Shown here in pieces: positions 24,740 through 32,825 of a stretch of 64,000 nucleotides of DNA. Each line of letters starts with the position of its first letter. The first letter of the stretch is position 1. The stretch spans positions 186,001 to 250,000 of the forward strand of contig NZ_JBHZRC010000006.1 in NCBI RefSeq assembly GCF_043641075.1. Direction: 5' to 3'. The position numbers and the translations under genes were made by a program. Origin of the DNA: Bacillus_BD oryzisoli_A (GTDB lineage: Bacteria; Bacillota; Bacilli; Bacillales; Cytobacillaceae). The notes under the pieces are model-generated. The model was not told the origin of the DNA. It saw nothing but the letters and a program-made list of their open reading frames with translations, and made no database searches.

Positions 24740-26422
24740 TTACTTTTTTAGGTAATATACAACAGACTCGTACGGTCTTAATGTTAATTTTAACGGATTT
24801 TCAGACGTATCACTATAGTTGGATAAGAGAATTTTGCTGTTAAATTCCGTTAAATCCTTGTGTTCAGGGAGCTGAAATTCAACATCTTTTTCATAAAAAT
24901 TATTCACAACCAATAGCTTTTCATCACCATCGTTCCGTATATAAGCAAAAATAGCATCATGATCGTCCAATATCAACTCAAAATTCCCCTCTGTAACAAT
25001 ATCGTACTCTTTTCGTAGAGAGATAAGCTTTTGATAATGATAAAAAATAGAATCCTTATCGGTCATCGCTTTTTCTGCATTAATTTCCTTATAATTTGCC
25101 GCTACATTGATCCATGGGGCTCCTGAAGTAAAGCCCGCATTCTCAGTATCATTCCACTGTACGGGAGTTCTCGAATTATCTCGTGATTTTTGCTTCAAAA
25201 TATCTAGAATTTCCTGATTGGACATTCCTTTTCCCTGTAAAATCTGAAACATATTTAATGATTCCACATCGCGATAGTGATCGATGCTCTCAAAGTTCGG
25301 GTTCGTCATGCCAAACTCTTCGCCTTGATAAATGTAAGGAGTACCCTGCATCATATGAATGGTCGTCGCAAGCATTTTCGCAGATTCTCGGTGATAGTCT
25401 CCATCATTTCCAAATCGTGATACGACGCGAGGTTGATCATGGTTACACCAGAACAGGGCATTCCAGCCGCCGCCTTCGTTCATTTCAACCTGCCATTTAG
25501 AAAGAATTTGCTTTAATTGTAAAAAGTCAAATTCAGCTTTCGTCCACTTTTCACCATTTGGATAATCCACTTTTAAATGATGGAAGCTGAACGTCATATC
25601 AAGCTCTTGGCGGCTTGGATTCGTATAATTAACACAATTAGCAATGGAAGTTGATGACATTTCCCCCACAGTCATCATGTCGTACCTTGAAAACACCTCT
25701 TGGTTCATCTCATGTAAATACTCATGAATTTTTGGACCATCTGTGTAAAATTTGCGCCCGTCTCCAGGTGCGACTGAGCCGTCATCGTCAAGGAATCGCT
25801 GGTCCTTTGAAATCAGGTTAATCACATCCAAGCGGAAGCCGTCAACCCCCTTATCAAGCCAAAACTTCATCATATCGTAGACATCTTTACGAACCCGTTC
25901 ATTTTCCCAATTTAGGTCTGCCTGTGTCACATCAAATAAGTGCAGGTAGTACTGACCTGTTTCTTCATCAAATTGCCATGCATTGCCGCCAAATTTCGAA
26001 TCCCAATTTGTCGGCGGCTCATCGTTTTGTCCGTCCTTCCAAATATAATAATCTCGGTACGGACTGTCCTTAGAGGATCTGGATTCAATAAACCATTGAT
26101 GCTCGGTGGAGGTATGATTCACAACAATATCCATAATGATTTTCATATTGCGCTGATGTGCCTCAGCTAAAAGAAGCTCAACGTCCTCCATTGTTCCATA
26201 TGGTTCATGAATTTGAAAATAATCGCTGATATCATAGCCGTTATCACGCTGTGGCGATTCATAAATCGGCGTTAACCAAACGACATCAACACCAAGCTTT
26301 GCTAAATAATCCAGCTTCTCAATAATTCCTTTTATATCCCCGACACCATTACCTGTCGTATCATTAAAACTCTTTGGGTAAATTTGGTACACGACCGCTT
26401 TTTTCCACCAAGGCTGATTCAT
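24740..26422 (-). CDS. treC: Alpha,alpha-phosphotrehalase (trehalose-6-phosphate hydrolase)
   Basis: 560-residue GH13 alpha-amylase-superfamily enzyme. Conserved regions are VVWLTPIYESP, MDIVVNHTS, GFRLDVINL (nucleophile Asp), MTVGEMSS (acid/base Glu) and WCNHDQPR (transition-state Asp). TreC (TreA in B. subtilis) splits trehalose-6-phosphate, the product of the PTS import, into glucose and glucose-6-phosphate. The ATG at 26422 follows AGGTG; a TTG six bases earlier was rejected. The upstream gap (87 bases) contains a hairpin that may reduce expression relative to treP. Confidence 0.94.
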   Translation of the reverse strand: MNQPWWKKAVVYQIYPKSFNDTTGNGVGDIKGIIEKLDYLAKLGVDVVWLTPIYESPQRDNGYDISDYFQIHEPYGTMEDVELLLAEAHQRNMKIIMDIVVNHTSTEHQWFIESRSSKDSPYRDYYIWKDGQNDEPPTNWDSKFGGNAWQFDEETGQYYLHLFDVTQADLNWENERVRKDVYDMMKFWLDKGVDGFRLDVINLISKDQRFLDDDGSVAPGDGRKFYTDGPKIHEYLHEMNQEVFSRYDMMTVGEMSSTSIANCVNYTNPSRQELDMTFSFHHLKVDYPNGEKWTKAEFDFLQLKQILSKWQVEMNEGGGWNALFWCNHDQPRVVSRFGNDGDYHRESAKMLATTIHMMQGTPYIYQGEEFGMTNPNFESIDHYRDVESLNMFQILQGKGMSNQEILDILKQKSRDNSRTPVQWNDTENAGFTSGAPWINVAANYKEINAEKAMTDKDSIFYHYQKLISLRKEYDIVTEGNFELILDDHDAIFAYIRNDGDEKLLVVNNFYEKDVEFQLPEHKDLTEFNSKILLSNYSDTSENPLKLTLRPYESVVYYLKK

Positions 26423-26475
26423 ATTCAAACACCTGTCCTTTTATTAAATTCTTCCATGAACATCTAAATAGTAAA

Positions 26476-26504
26476 AGGAGAACAACTAATTGTTCCCCTT
26501 CTAT
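26476..26504 (-). terminator. Intercistronic hairpin between treP and treC
   Basis: GGGGAACAA / TTGTTCTCC stem followed by TTTTAC; probably a partial terminator or mRNA-stability element. Confidence 0.5.
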
Positions 26505-26510
26505 TTGTTT

Positions 26511-27938
26511 TTATTTTCTTTTAAAAGAAACCTTACCCATGCCTGTTTTCGCAAATACAATCGTTAAGATGAACGGAATCACAATCGCTGCTACCATGGC
26601 AATCGCAAAAGTCAGCATATGCTGCGGCTGAATGGATAGAATTCCAGGAAGACCGCCGACACCAATGGAGTTTGCCATCACATTGCTTCCTACTGAGATC
26701 ACGCCTGCCACTAGGGAACCAATCATGGCAGCTAAGAACGGGAAGCCGTATTTTAAGTTAATACCGAACATCGCCGGCTCTGTCACACCAAGATAACAAG
26801 AGATGGCAGCAGGAATCGATACTTGCTTTTCTTCTTCATTTTTACGATTAATGTAAATCATCGCTAGAACGGCTGAACCTTGAGCAATATTAGAAAGGGC
26901 AATCATTGGCCATAAGTTTGTTCCGCCAAGCTCACTCATTAGCTGTAGGTCAATCGCATTTGTCATATGATGTAAACCAGTGATAACAAGCGGCGCGTAA
27001 GCAAAGCCAAAGATTGCTGCAAATAACCATCCAAAAGCAGAAGTTAAACCAGAGTAAACCACATCAGAGATGAACGAGCCGATTTGCCAGCCAATTGGAC
27101 CTAATACAGTATGGGCTATCAAAACCGTTGGAACTAATGCAAAGAATGGAACAACAATCATAGAAATCGCATTTGGAACAATCTTACGTAATTTCAACTC
27201 AAGATAAGATAATAATAGACCTGCTAGTATAGCTGGAATAACTTGTGCCTGATAACCAATCATATCAATTTTTGCAAAACCAAAATCCCAGAATGGAATT
27301 TCTGTCGCGCCGGCAACACCATAAGCATTAAGCAGCTGAGGTGAAACAAGCGTAATCCCTAGTACAATTCCAAGAATCGGAGTAGCACCCATTTTTCTTG
27401 CCACTGCCCATGTAATTCCAACAGGCAGGAAGTGGAAGATGGCTTCCCCAATCAGCCATAAAAATGCATGGGTTCCAGCCCAAAATTGAGAAATCTCGAT
27501 TAAGGATTTCGTGCCGTCCTCGAACATTTTAATGTCCCCGATAATATTTCGGAATCCAAGAATTAGACCCCCAACAACGATAGCCGGAATTAACGGTGTA
27601 AAGATATCAGCAAGGTGTGCAATCATTCGCTGCAGAATGTTCATGTTTTGCTTCGCAGCTTCCTTTGCCTCATCCTTTGAGGTATCGCTTACACCAGCCA
27701 TTTTAATAAATTCATTATAGAAAGAAGACACTTCATTCCCGATAATAACCTGGAATTGTCCAGCTTGGGTAAAGGTTCCTTTTACAAGCTTAATAGCTTC
27801 AATTTTATCCTTATCCGCTTTCTTCGGATCATTTAGAACAAAGCGCATTCTTGTTGCACAGTGTGTCACAACAGAAATATTTTCACTGCCGCCAACATGC
27901 TCAAGAAGTTCTTTTGCCGGTTGAGTATAGTTACTCAT
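26511..27938 (-). CDS. treP: Trehalose-specific PTS enzyme IIBC
   Basis: 475 residues. The N-terminal EIIB domain contains the phosphocysteine motif VTHCATRMRF, and the EIIC domain runs from about residue 100 with a ring of hydrophobic helices (IIGDIKMFEDG, GLHHMTNAIDLQLM, ISCYLGVTEPAMFGINLKYGFPF). No EIIA domain is fused, so the phosphate probably comes from a shared glucose-type IIA. It imports trehalose as trehalose-6-phosphate. ATG 27938 has AGGAGG seven bases upstream (27941 is an alternative). First gene of the operon, from the TreR/CcpA-controlled promoter at 28058-28086. Confidence 0.93.
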   Translation of the reverse strand: MSNYTQPAKELLEHVGGSENISVVTHCATRMRFVLNDPKKADKDKIEAIKLVKGTFTQAGQFQVIIGNEVSSFYNEFIKMAGVSDTSKDEAKEAAKQNMNILQRMIAHLADIFTPLIPAIVVGGLILGFRNIIGDIKMFEDGTKSLIEISQFWAGTHAFLWLIGEAIFHFLPVGITWAVARKMGATPILGIVLGITLVSPQLLNAYGVAGATEIPFWDFGFAKIDMIGYQAQVIPAILAGLLLSYLELKLRKIVPNAISMIVVPFFALVPTVLIAHTVLGPIGWQIGSFISDVVYSGLTSAFGWLFAAIFGFAYAPLVITGLHHMTNAIDLQLMSELGGTNLWPMIALSNIAQGSAVLAMIYINRKNEEEKQVSIPAAISCYLGVTEPAMFGINLKYGFPFLAAMIGSLVAGVISVGSNVMANSIGVGGLPGILSIQPQHMLTFAIAMVAAIVIPFILTIVFAKTGMGKVSFKRK

Positions 27939-28021
27939 CATTTTTCCTCCTCTTCTATCGAAGAACATAATTAAAGTATTTGTAAAATAAATATGGAATA
28001 TTAATCCGTTTCCACCCCTTC

Positions 28022-28039
28022 AACATGTATATACATGTT
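28022..28039. promoter_or_regulatory. TreR operator 2
   Basis: Perfect palindrome AACATGTATATACATGTT, downstream of the treP start site. It shares the TGTATATACA core with operator 1. Confidence 0.8.
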
Positions 28040-28044
28040 TTTCC

Positions 28045-28058
28045 TGGGAACGTTTTCA
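28045..28058. promoter_or_regulatory. cre-like CcpA site in the treP promoter
   Basis: TGGGAACGTTTTCA matches the cre consensus at the AACGTTTTCA core with two mismatches in the left arm. It sits at the treP start-site region, where CcpA would repress. Confidence 0.6.
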
Positions 28059-28086
28059 TTGTAACTTGTATATACAAATCTGTCAA
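28058..28086 (-). promoter_or_regulatory. treP sigma-A promoter containing TreR operator 1
   Basis: On the minus strand: -35 TTGACA (28086-28081), 17-base spacer, -10 TACAAT (28063-28058). The spacer holds TTGTATATACAA (28066-28077), the known Bacillus TreR operator core, so repressor binding would block polymerase. Confidence 0.85.
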
Positions 28087-28097
28087 TCTACTTTTTT

Positions 28098-28128
28098 AGG
28101 AAGCAGGGGGACGGTTCTCCTGCTTCCT
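28098..28128. repeat. Family A palindromic repeat
   Basis: AGGAAGCAGGGGGACGGTTC followed by TCCTGCTTCCT, just upstream of the tre promoter. Confidence 0.8.
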
Positions 28129-28260
28129 ATTCTTAACGAAACAAGAAAACTCTTGACAATTCAGTGACATTCCGAACATTTTTTATTTTCAAACGTATTA
28201 GCTATTGAAGATACACTTAACTAGAATCAAGTTTCCTATCTTAATAAAAGGGAGAAAATA

Positions 28261-28632
28261 ATGATGAAAAGGCTGGGAGCATTATTATTGCTTATGTTAG
28301 TTTTACTTGTTGGATGTTCAGGAGGTTCTTATACGATTACAATTGGAGAAATTAATGCGTTCGAGAATAGGATAACGGGCGAATATAATCAGTTTTCGGG
28401 AGAATTTTTTAAGAATGTAACAGTGGGAGATTCCGAGGTTATAGAGGTTACCTTAACCGCCCATACAGAAGCTGGAGAGATTAAGGCGATTGTACTAGAT
28501 TCCGATGGGAAAGAAGTCAGCACCCTGAACCCGGGTGATACAATACAGATTCAGGAAGCCGGTGAATATAAACTACAGGTAGAAGGTAAAAAGCATAAAG
28601 GCAGCGTTCTCCTTTCCTGGGAACCGCTATAA
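28261..28632 (+). CDS. Small lipoprotein of unknown function
   Basis: 123 residues: signal peptide MMKRLGALLLLMLVLLVGC with a lipobox VGC near residue 19, so the mature N-terminal Cys is lipidated and the protein anchored outside the membrane. The rest is beta-rich (a two-sheet sandwich is plausible, TLTAHTEAGEIKAIVLDSDGKEV), and no catalytic motif is visible. RBS GGGAG. A hairpin (28639-28682) follows. Confidence 0.7.
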   Translation: MMKRLGALLLLMLVLLVGCSGGSYTITIGEINAFENRITGEYNQFSGEFFKNVTVGDSEVIEVTLTAHTEAGEIKAIVLDSDGKEVSTLNPGDTIQIQEAGEYKLQVEGKKHKGSVLLSWEPL

Positions 28633-28638
28633 ACCATT

Positions 28639-28682
28639 GGAAAGAGACTGAGTGCCTACTATCCACACTCAGACTCTTTCCT
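28639..28682 (+). terminator. Hairpin after the lipoprotein gene
   Basis: GGAAAGAG and CTGAGTG / CACTCAG with CTCTTTCC form a stem of about 16 pairs with one bulge; only a short U-rich tract follows. Confidence 0.55.
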
Positions 28683-28710
28683 ATTTCATTACCGTTCATT
28701 CGCTATCATT

Positions 28711-28834
28711 TTGGAAGCAGCAGAACCGTCCCTCTGCTTCATTGAAAGCAGCAGAACCGACTCTCTGCTTCATTGGAAGCAAAAGAACCGCCACTCTGCT
28801 ACATTAGAAACAGAAGAACCACCCTTTCCTGCTA
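28711..28834. repeat. Tandem array of four family A units, 31-bp period
   Basis: Four consecutive 31-base units begin at 28711, 28742, 28773 and 28804. Divergence rises towards the methyltransferase stop codon, which lies inside the last copy. Only known tandem occurrence of family A in the window. Confidence 0.85.
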
Positions 28835-29542
28835 TTTTTTGGCGACAACGATCAATGCTGGTGAGTTCGCTGAATAGTCTTGTCGTGCGAAATTCCCATA
28901 TATATGTTCCACTTCAAAGCCGGTCTCTTGAAGAATGGGAATTAATTTTCGGGAGGTTATGGGAAATAATGGGATAGAATTTGAGAAGCTATCCCCTTTT
29001 ACGTTTAAGTTGGTCGTAAAGATAATCTTGTCTCCTTCCTGTCTATACTCCCTAGTAAATAGTAAGCCCTCCTTTTGAATGACTGGGAATGAAAAATCCT
29101 CAACCGCTGAAAGTACTTTTTCATAATTTACAAGCTGTAGGATAAAGTGGTCACCTTCGCTTAACAGCTCATGGCATTTATTTATAAAAACCTTTAACTC
29201 TTCTGCGTTACTCACATGCGGCAGTGTATTTCCAATACAATAAATCCCGTTAACCTTTTCGGTTATTTGATCCATTCCCTGCATAGCTTTGATATGAACG
29301 GGAATGGTTACGTTTTCTTCAACCGCCTTTTGCCGAATATAATCAGCCATCGTAACATCCGGCTCCGCCGCAATCACCCGCAGCCCCTTCTTCGCGAGCG
29401 CTATTGCCATATTACCCGTACCAGCGCCAACATCCAGCACAAGGTCAGCCTTCTCAAAAAACGATAACAAAAAATCACAGGCCGTCACATTCACAGGAAA
29501 AATCTCATCATAAAACGGTGCTAAACTCTCATAAAACGCCAT
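28832..29542 (-). CDS. Class I SAM-dependent methyltransferase
   Basis: 236 residues from ATG 29542 (GAGGTG seven bases upstream; residues upstream in frame come from a family A repeat). SAM motif I is VLDVGAGTGNMAIAL, followed by acidic AAEPDVTM and motif NTLPHVSN. N-terminal LAPFYDEIFP is typical of the UbiE/small-molecule methyltransferase group. Substrate unknown. The gene is embedded between family A repeats at both ends. Confidence 0.8.
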   Translation of the reverse strand: MAFYESLAPFYDEIFPVNVTACDFLLSFFEKADLVLDVGAGTGNMAIALAKKGLRVIAAEPDVTMADYIRQKAVEENVTIPVHIKAMQGMDQITEKVNGIYCIGNTLPHVSNAEELKVFINKCHELLSEGDHFILQLVNYEKVLSAVEDFSFPVIQKEGLLFTREYRQEGDKIIFTTNLNVKGDSFSNSIPLFPITSRKLIPILQETGFEVEHIYGNFARQDYSANSPALIVVAKK

Positions 29543-29561
29543 CAACAAACACCTCACTTTA

Positions 29562-29588
29562 GAAGCAGCGGGACGGTTCTTCTGCTTC
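29562..29588. repeat. Family A palindromic repeat
   Basis: AGAAGCAGCGGGACGGTTCT followed by TCTGCTTC. It lies just upstream of the methyltransferase ribosome site. Confidence 0.75.
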
Positions 29589-29717
29589 ATTATTCTGCTT
29601 AGTTTTCATCAATAAAGACTCAATTATCACATGACTTATTAAGAATAATATTTCTATCGCCATACTAAACAGCAGCTAATATCCATTCAGCTGCTGTTTT
29701 CCATTCTCAAAAACCTA

Positions 29718-30455
29718 TTAATAATTCAGTTTCGGACGCACAATCACTTCATTGACATTCACATATTCAGGCTGTAACACTGCATAGACAATTGCATTGG
29801 CAATATCCTCCGCTTCTAAAAGCGTTCTCTTCTTATTTCCCAAATTAGCACGAACCTCTTCATCTGTAATGTGCTCTCTTAATTCACTTTCAACTGCTCC
29901 AGGAGAAATATTTGTTACGCGTAATCCAGTTGTTGAGAACTCTTTCTCCAGTCCCATAGAAAGAGCACGGACAGCGTATTTAGTTGCAGAATAAACCGTA
30001 CTTGTTCGGGTCACCTCATGACCGGCAACTGATGAAATGTTGATAATATGACCAGTATTTTGTTCAAGCATCGTCGGAAGGACTGCATGAATGCCGTGAA
30101 GCACACCTTTGATATTAACATCCACCATCCTCGTCCATTCATCAATTAGATCATTTTTGATATAGGAAAGGAGCATCACTCCAGCATTATTCACTAGGAT
30201 ATCAATTGAGCCAAATGCTTCCTTCGTTTTCGCGGCAAGACCTTCCACAGCAGCCTTATCCGTTACATCGGTACGTATAACAATCGCTTTTGCGTTTGTT
30301 TCACGTTCAATCTTCACTTTCAATTCTTCTAGACGCTCTGTTCGGCGAGCTGCCAACGCCACATTTGCACCCGCTTTTGCCAGCGCAAACGCAGTCGCCT
30401 CCCCAATCCCACTGCTTGCACCCGTAACAATTGCCGCTTTTCCACTTAATGTCAT
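29718..30455 (-). CDS. Short-chain dehydrogenase/reductase
   Basis: 245 residues with Rossmann motif TGASSGIGEATAFALA, NNAGVML, catalytic Ser/Tyr/Lys in ISSVAGHEVTRTSTVYSATKYAV. Classical SDR of the YdfG / serine-3-dehydrogenase-like group; the NADP-type ARRTERL segment follows beta2. Substrate unknown. The ATG at 30455 has GGAGGG upstream; an earlier ATG at 30473 would overlap the ribosome site. Single gene. Confidence 0.87.
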   Translation of the reverse strand: MTLSGKAAIVTGASSGIGEATAFALAKAGANVALAARRTERLEELKVKIERETNAKAIVIRTDVTDKAAVEGLAAKTKEAFGSIDILVNNAGVMLLSYIKNDLIDEWTRMVDVNIKGVLHGIHAVLPTMLEQNTGHIINISSVAGHEVTRTSTVYSATKYAVRALSMGLEKEFSTTGLRVTNISPGAVESELREHITDEEVRANLGNKKRTLLEAEDIANAIVYAVLQPEYVNVNEVIVRPKLNY

Positions 30456-30547
30456 ATGTAACCCTCCACTCATATAGTCACCTAAATTGTATCAAATGAT
30501 TTTTTTATCTCAAAGAATTACACACTTTGCTTACCTTCCATTCCGAA

Positions 30548-30576
30548 TGAAGCAGGGGGACGGTTCTCCTGCTTCC
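30548..30576. repeat. Family A palindromic repeat
   Basis: GAAGCAGGGGGACGGTTCTC followed by CTGCTTCC. Confidence 0.75.
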
Positions 30577-30663
30577 TGCTTTTAAATTTGTTATCATACA
30601 GAACAAAACACCATGACCGTGTCTTATATTTCAACCCAAATCTAACAAATAGAACGCACAAAA

Positions 30664-30687
30664 AAACCTCCGAATAAAGGGAGGTTG
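30664..30687 (-). terminator. Terminator of the third YhfH-family gene
   Basis: AACCTCC / GGAGGTT stem followed by TTTTTT on the minus strand. Confidence 0.85.
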
Positions 30688-30719
30688 GGTTACGTGCGAG
30701 AGAAGTGTATCGATTTCAT

Positions 30720-30854
30720 TTATTCAACTCGTTTTGACAAACAGCGATCGCATTCCATTAAATAGGATTCAGCCTGCTCCTCTATAATCTGCCCACACTC
30801 TGCACATATTTTCTTCGGTAATTCCCTGAAGAATTCAACTGGACTTTGTAACAT
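30720..30854 (-). CDS. YhfH-family mini-protein (third of three)
   Basis: 44 residues, MLQSPVEFFRELPKKICAEC.... Cys pairs CAECG and MECDRC are kept. Own ribosome site (GGGAGGG) and terminator. The three copies span 11 kb and keep the promoter element, which suggests recent duplication. Confidence 0.78.
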   Translation of the reverse strand: MLQSPVEFFRELPKKICAECGQIIEEQAESYLMECDRCLSKRVE

Positions 30855-30897
30855 TTTATCCCTCCCTTTGTTTGAAACAGATTCACTCCATTTAAAC

Positions 30898-30916
30898 TGT
30901 TATAATACAGAGTATG
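30898..30916 (-). promoter_or_regulatory. Conserved 19-bp promoter element of YhfH copy 3
   Basis: TGTTATAATACAGAGTATG on the plus strand, 44 bases before the start codon. Confidence 0.6.
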
Positions 30917-30984
30917 CAGCACGCATAAAAAAATGCAAACATTTTATAAAATGATTCATTAGCAGAACATGTCCAAGTAAGCTA

Positions 30985-31230
30985 TTAATTAAACGTTTCG
31001 AAACCATCGTCCTTTTGTATCTTCTTAACCACTTCAAACCCATGTCCTTCAATTCTATTAATGATTTCCATGCTACTAACGAAGCTTTGCTGAAATTTTA
31101 CGATAATCTTTCCCTTTGGCAATGTACCTTTAACTGAAACAATGCCGCTTAAGTTTTTGATGCACTGCTCGATGGAACGAAGTCTGTCAATGTAAGTTAT
31201 TCCATGTACATATAAAGTAAGTTGAGTCAT
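30985..31230 (-). CDS. HMA-like protein lacking the metal-binding CxxC
   Basis: 81 residues with the beta-alpha-beta-beta-alpha-beta order of heavy-metal-associated domains (LTLYVHGITYIDRLRSIEQCIKNLSGIVSVKGTLPKGKIIVKFQQ...SSMEIINRIEGHGFEVV). The usual MxCxxC loop reads GITYIDR, so classical Cu/Zn binding is not expected. A Fur-like operator overlaps its promoter. Possible roles are iron-linked or protein-protein; the family call rests on fold pattern only. Confidence 0.65.
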   Translation of the reverse strand: MTQLTLYVHGITYIDRLRSIEQCIKNLSGIVSVKGTLPKGKIIVKFQQSFVSSMEIINRIEGHGFEVVKKIQKDDGFETFN

Positions 31231-31318
31231 TTCAAATCCCTCTCCTCTTTTGAGTTAATCTATTTCATACTGTAAGCAGGCACCTACCATTGCATCTGCT
31301 GATGTTGTCACTCTTTCT

Positions 31319-31346
31319 ATTATCATTATATGATAATCGTTCTCAA
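31319..31346 (-). promoter_or_regulatory. Fur-box-like operator and -10 of the HMA-like gene
   Basis: TGATAATCGTTCTCA (31331-31345) matches the 7-1-7 Fur box in 13 of 15 positions, and ATTATCATTATATGATAAT next to it gives overlapping half-sites. On the minus strand TATAAT serves as -10. Iron repression is inferred. Confidence 0.6.
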
Positions 31347-31416
31347 TAAAAATTGATCCGAATCAAGTTTTACTATTACTATTTCAGGATCACATAAATT
31401 GAATAGAGCTGTATGA

Positions 31417-31521
31417 ATGGATACATACCAACCAGAAGATACCCTACTGAAGAATACTCCACTAGATAAGAATAAAACCAAAAGTTTTTCCCTAAGGAAA
31501 CTTTTCCTTGCAAACGCATAA
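31417..31521 (+). CDS. Possible 34-residue protein (low support)
   Basis: ATG at 31417 to TAA at 31521 encodes MDTYQPEDTLLKNTPLDKNK... ending KLFLANA. The ribosome site is weak (GAG). A reading frame of this length can occur by chance. If real, it precedes the better supported 40-residue gene, and an MntR-like site falls within it. Confidence 0.25.
   Translation: MDTYQPEDTLLKNTPLDKNKTKSFSLRKLFLANA
31486..31502. promoter_or_regulatory. MntR-box-like sequence
   Basis: TTTTCCCTAAGGAAACT resembles the B. subtilis MntR operator (TTTGCCTTAAGGAAACT, recalled from memory) in 15 of 17 positions. It lies about 48 bases before the 40-residue gene. Tentative. Confidence 0.35.
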
Positions 31522-31549
31522 ACTAATAAAAAAGGAGCTGAGACAAACT

Positions 31550-31672
31550 ATGAATCATCGCGTCAATAAAAGAGTTCTCGGTTATTCAGCCTTGTTTACT
31601 AAGCTAGGCATTCTTGACGAAGCAGCCTTCCAGCGAATTACCCACCAACTTACCCAAAAAGGAAAACGTTAA
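31550..31672 (+). CDS. Small basic hypothetical protein
   Basis: 40 residues, MNHRVNKRVLGYSALFTKLG..., with a good ribosome site (AAAGGAGCTGAG). No family recognised. It has a helical, basic C-terminus and ends before a strong terminator shared with the opposite operon. A possible MntR-type operator is upstream. Confidence 0.55.
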   Translation: MNHRVNKRVLGYSALFTKLGILDEAAFQRITHQLTQKGKR

Positions 31673-31699
31673 GCGTATGTACCCTATTGTATTCCACCA

Positions 31700-31747
31700 A
31701 AAAAAATGAAAGAAAGTAAGCCAGAGCCCACTTTCTTTCATTTTTTT
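31700..31747. terminator. Bidirectional terminator
   Basis: AATGAAAGAAAGT / ACTTTCTTTCATT stem with A- and T-runs, ending both the small gene and the lipoprotein operon. Confidence 0.88.
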
Positions 31748-31751
31748 GATT

Positions 31752-32825
31752 TTACTTACTCATAATCATATTCTCCGTTAAAGCAATTGCCTCTTCTACC
31801 GTTAGGTCTGGATGCTGAATTATGATGGAATACCGAATCCCATTTTCATCCCAGCTAATCGAGTTTATTTCCTTCATTATCTCTGTATTTTGACCGCGAA
31901 CCTTTACTTCACTCTCTTTAATTTCCATACCCGGTTCTTCTGGAGTTGGAAACACGGATAACATCAATGACGGGATACCATCCTTTTTATAGTAAACGGT
32001 AACCTCCGTCCGATTGATCTCACCCTTTAGTTCATACCATTCGATATGTTCGATTTCTGCATCCTTCTCAGCCAAAAGTAGAAACGATTTACCAAATGCC
32101 TTCACTGCTTCCTCCACTGTACCTGTCTGTGACTGAAATTCATCCTCCATATTCTTCATTGCCACATTTTCCGGCAGCTCCAGCGTGAACGTATCATCAG
32201 TAAAATCAGGTGAGAATTGAATTTCTGTGTATTCCATTTCAGAACGTATATCGCCCGTCGTTGTGATAGACTTCAAGACAAACCACGTTTTCTGGTCCAC
32301 CCAATACTCCATATCTCCTAAAATAGCATCCTTTGATTTGGCCTTCACCTTTAGGTGATACGTATCAAAGCCAAGAATCTTTTCTTCTCCTGCCATTTCG
32401 ACATCGTGGGTTTCTTTGATTCCCTCAAGCAGCATCGTTAATTGCTCCTTTTGCGTCATCGTTGAGGGAAGTTCCTCTTTGGAAATATCCATTTGATAGG
32501 CAACATCGCTGCCTTCTTCATAGGAAAGAATCTTTTCACCATCATTTACAGCATAGCCAGCAGCGTTGTCTTTCAGCTTGTCGTTTGTAATAATCTTTCT
32601 TTTCCCATTTGTACCTGCAAACTCCTCAATATCGATTTCTCCCATTAATTCTTTCCCTTCGTAATGCTTCATCACTGCTTTAGCATAGTAAGGTTCAAAT
32701 TTTTTCTCGCTATCCAATACATTTGAAATAATTTCCTCAGAAGAAGATGCCGCCATTTCGCCTGAACACCCCGCTAATAAAGTAAGACTGACTACCACTC
32801 CATAGACTAACTTCTTAACTTTCAC
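31752..32825 (-). CDS. Lipoprotein, LolA/outer-membrane-lipoprotein-sorting-like fold
   Basis: 357 residues: signal peptide with lipobox LLAGC near residue 20, then a beta-rich domain with DTYHLKVKAKSKDAILGDMEYWVDQKTWFVLKS, similar to the LolA-like/YdcC sporulation-protein type domain. Exact family uncertain. It overlaps the kinase gene by 11 bases and is third in the regulator-kinase-lipoprotein operon, so it may be a sensor partner or a target. Confidence 0.7.
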   Translation of the reverse strand: MKVKKLVYGVVVSLTLLAGCSGEMAASSSEEIISNVLDSEKKFEPYYAKAVMKHYEGKELMGEIDIEEFAGTNGKRKIITNDKLKDNAAGYAVNDGEKILSYEEGSDVAYQMDISKEELPSTMTQKEQLTMLLEGIKETHDVEMAGEEKILGFDTYHLKVKAKSKDAILGDMEYWVDQKTWFVLKSITTTGDIRSEMEYTEIQFSPDFTDDTFTLELPENVAMKNMEDEFQSQTGTVEEAVKAFGKSFLLLAEKDAEIEHIEWYELKGEINRTEVTVYYKKDGIPSLMLSVFPTPEEPGMEIKESEVKVRGQNTEIMKEINSISWDENGIRYSIIIQHPDLTVEEAIALTENMIMSK

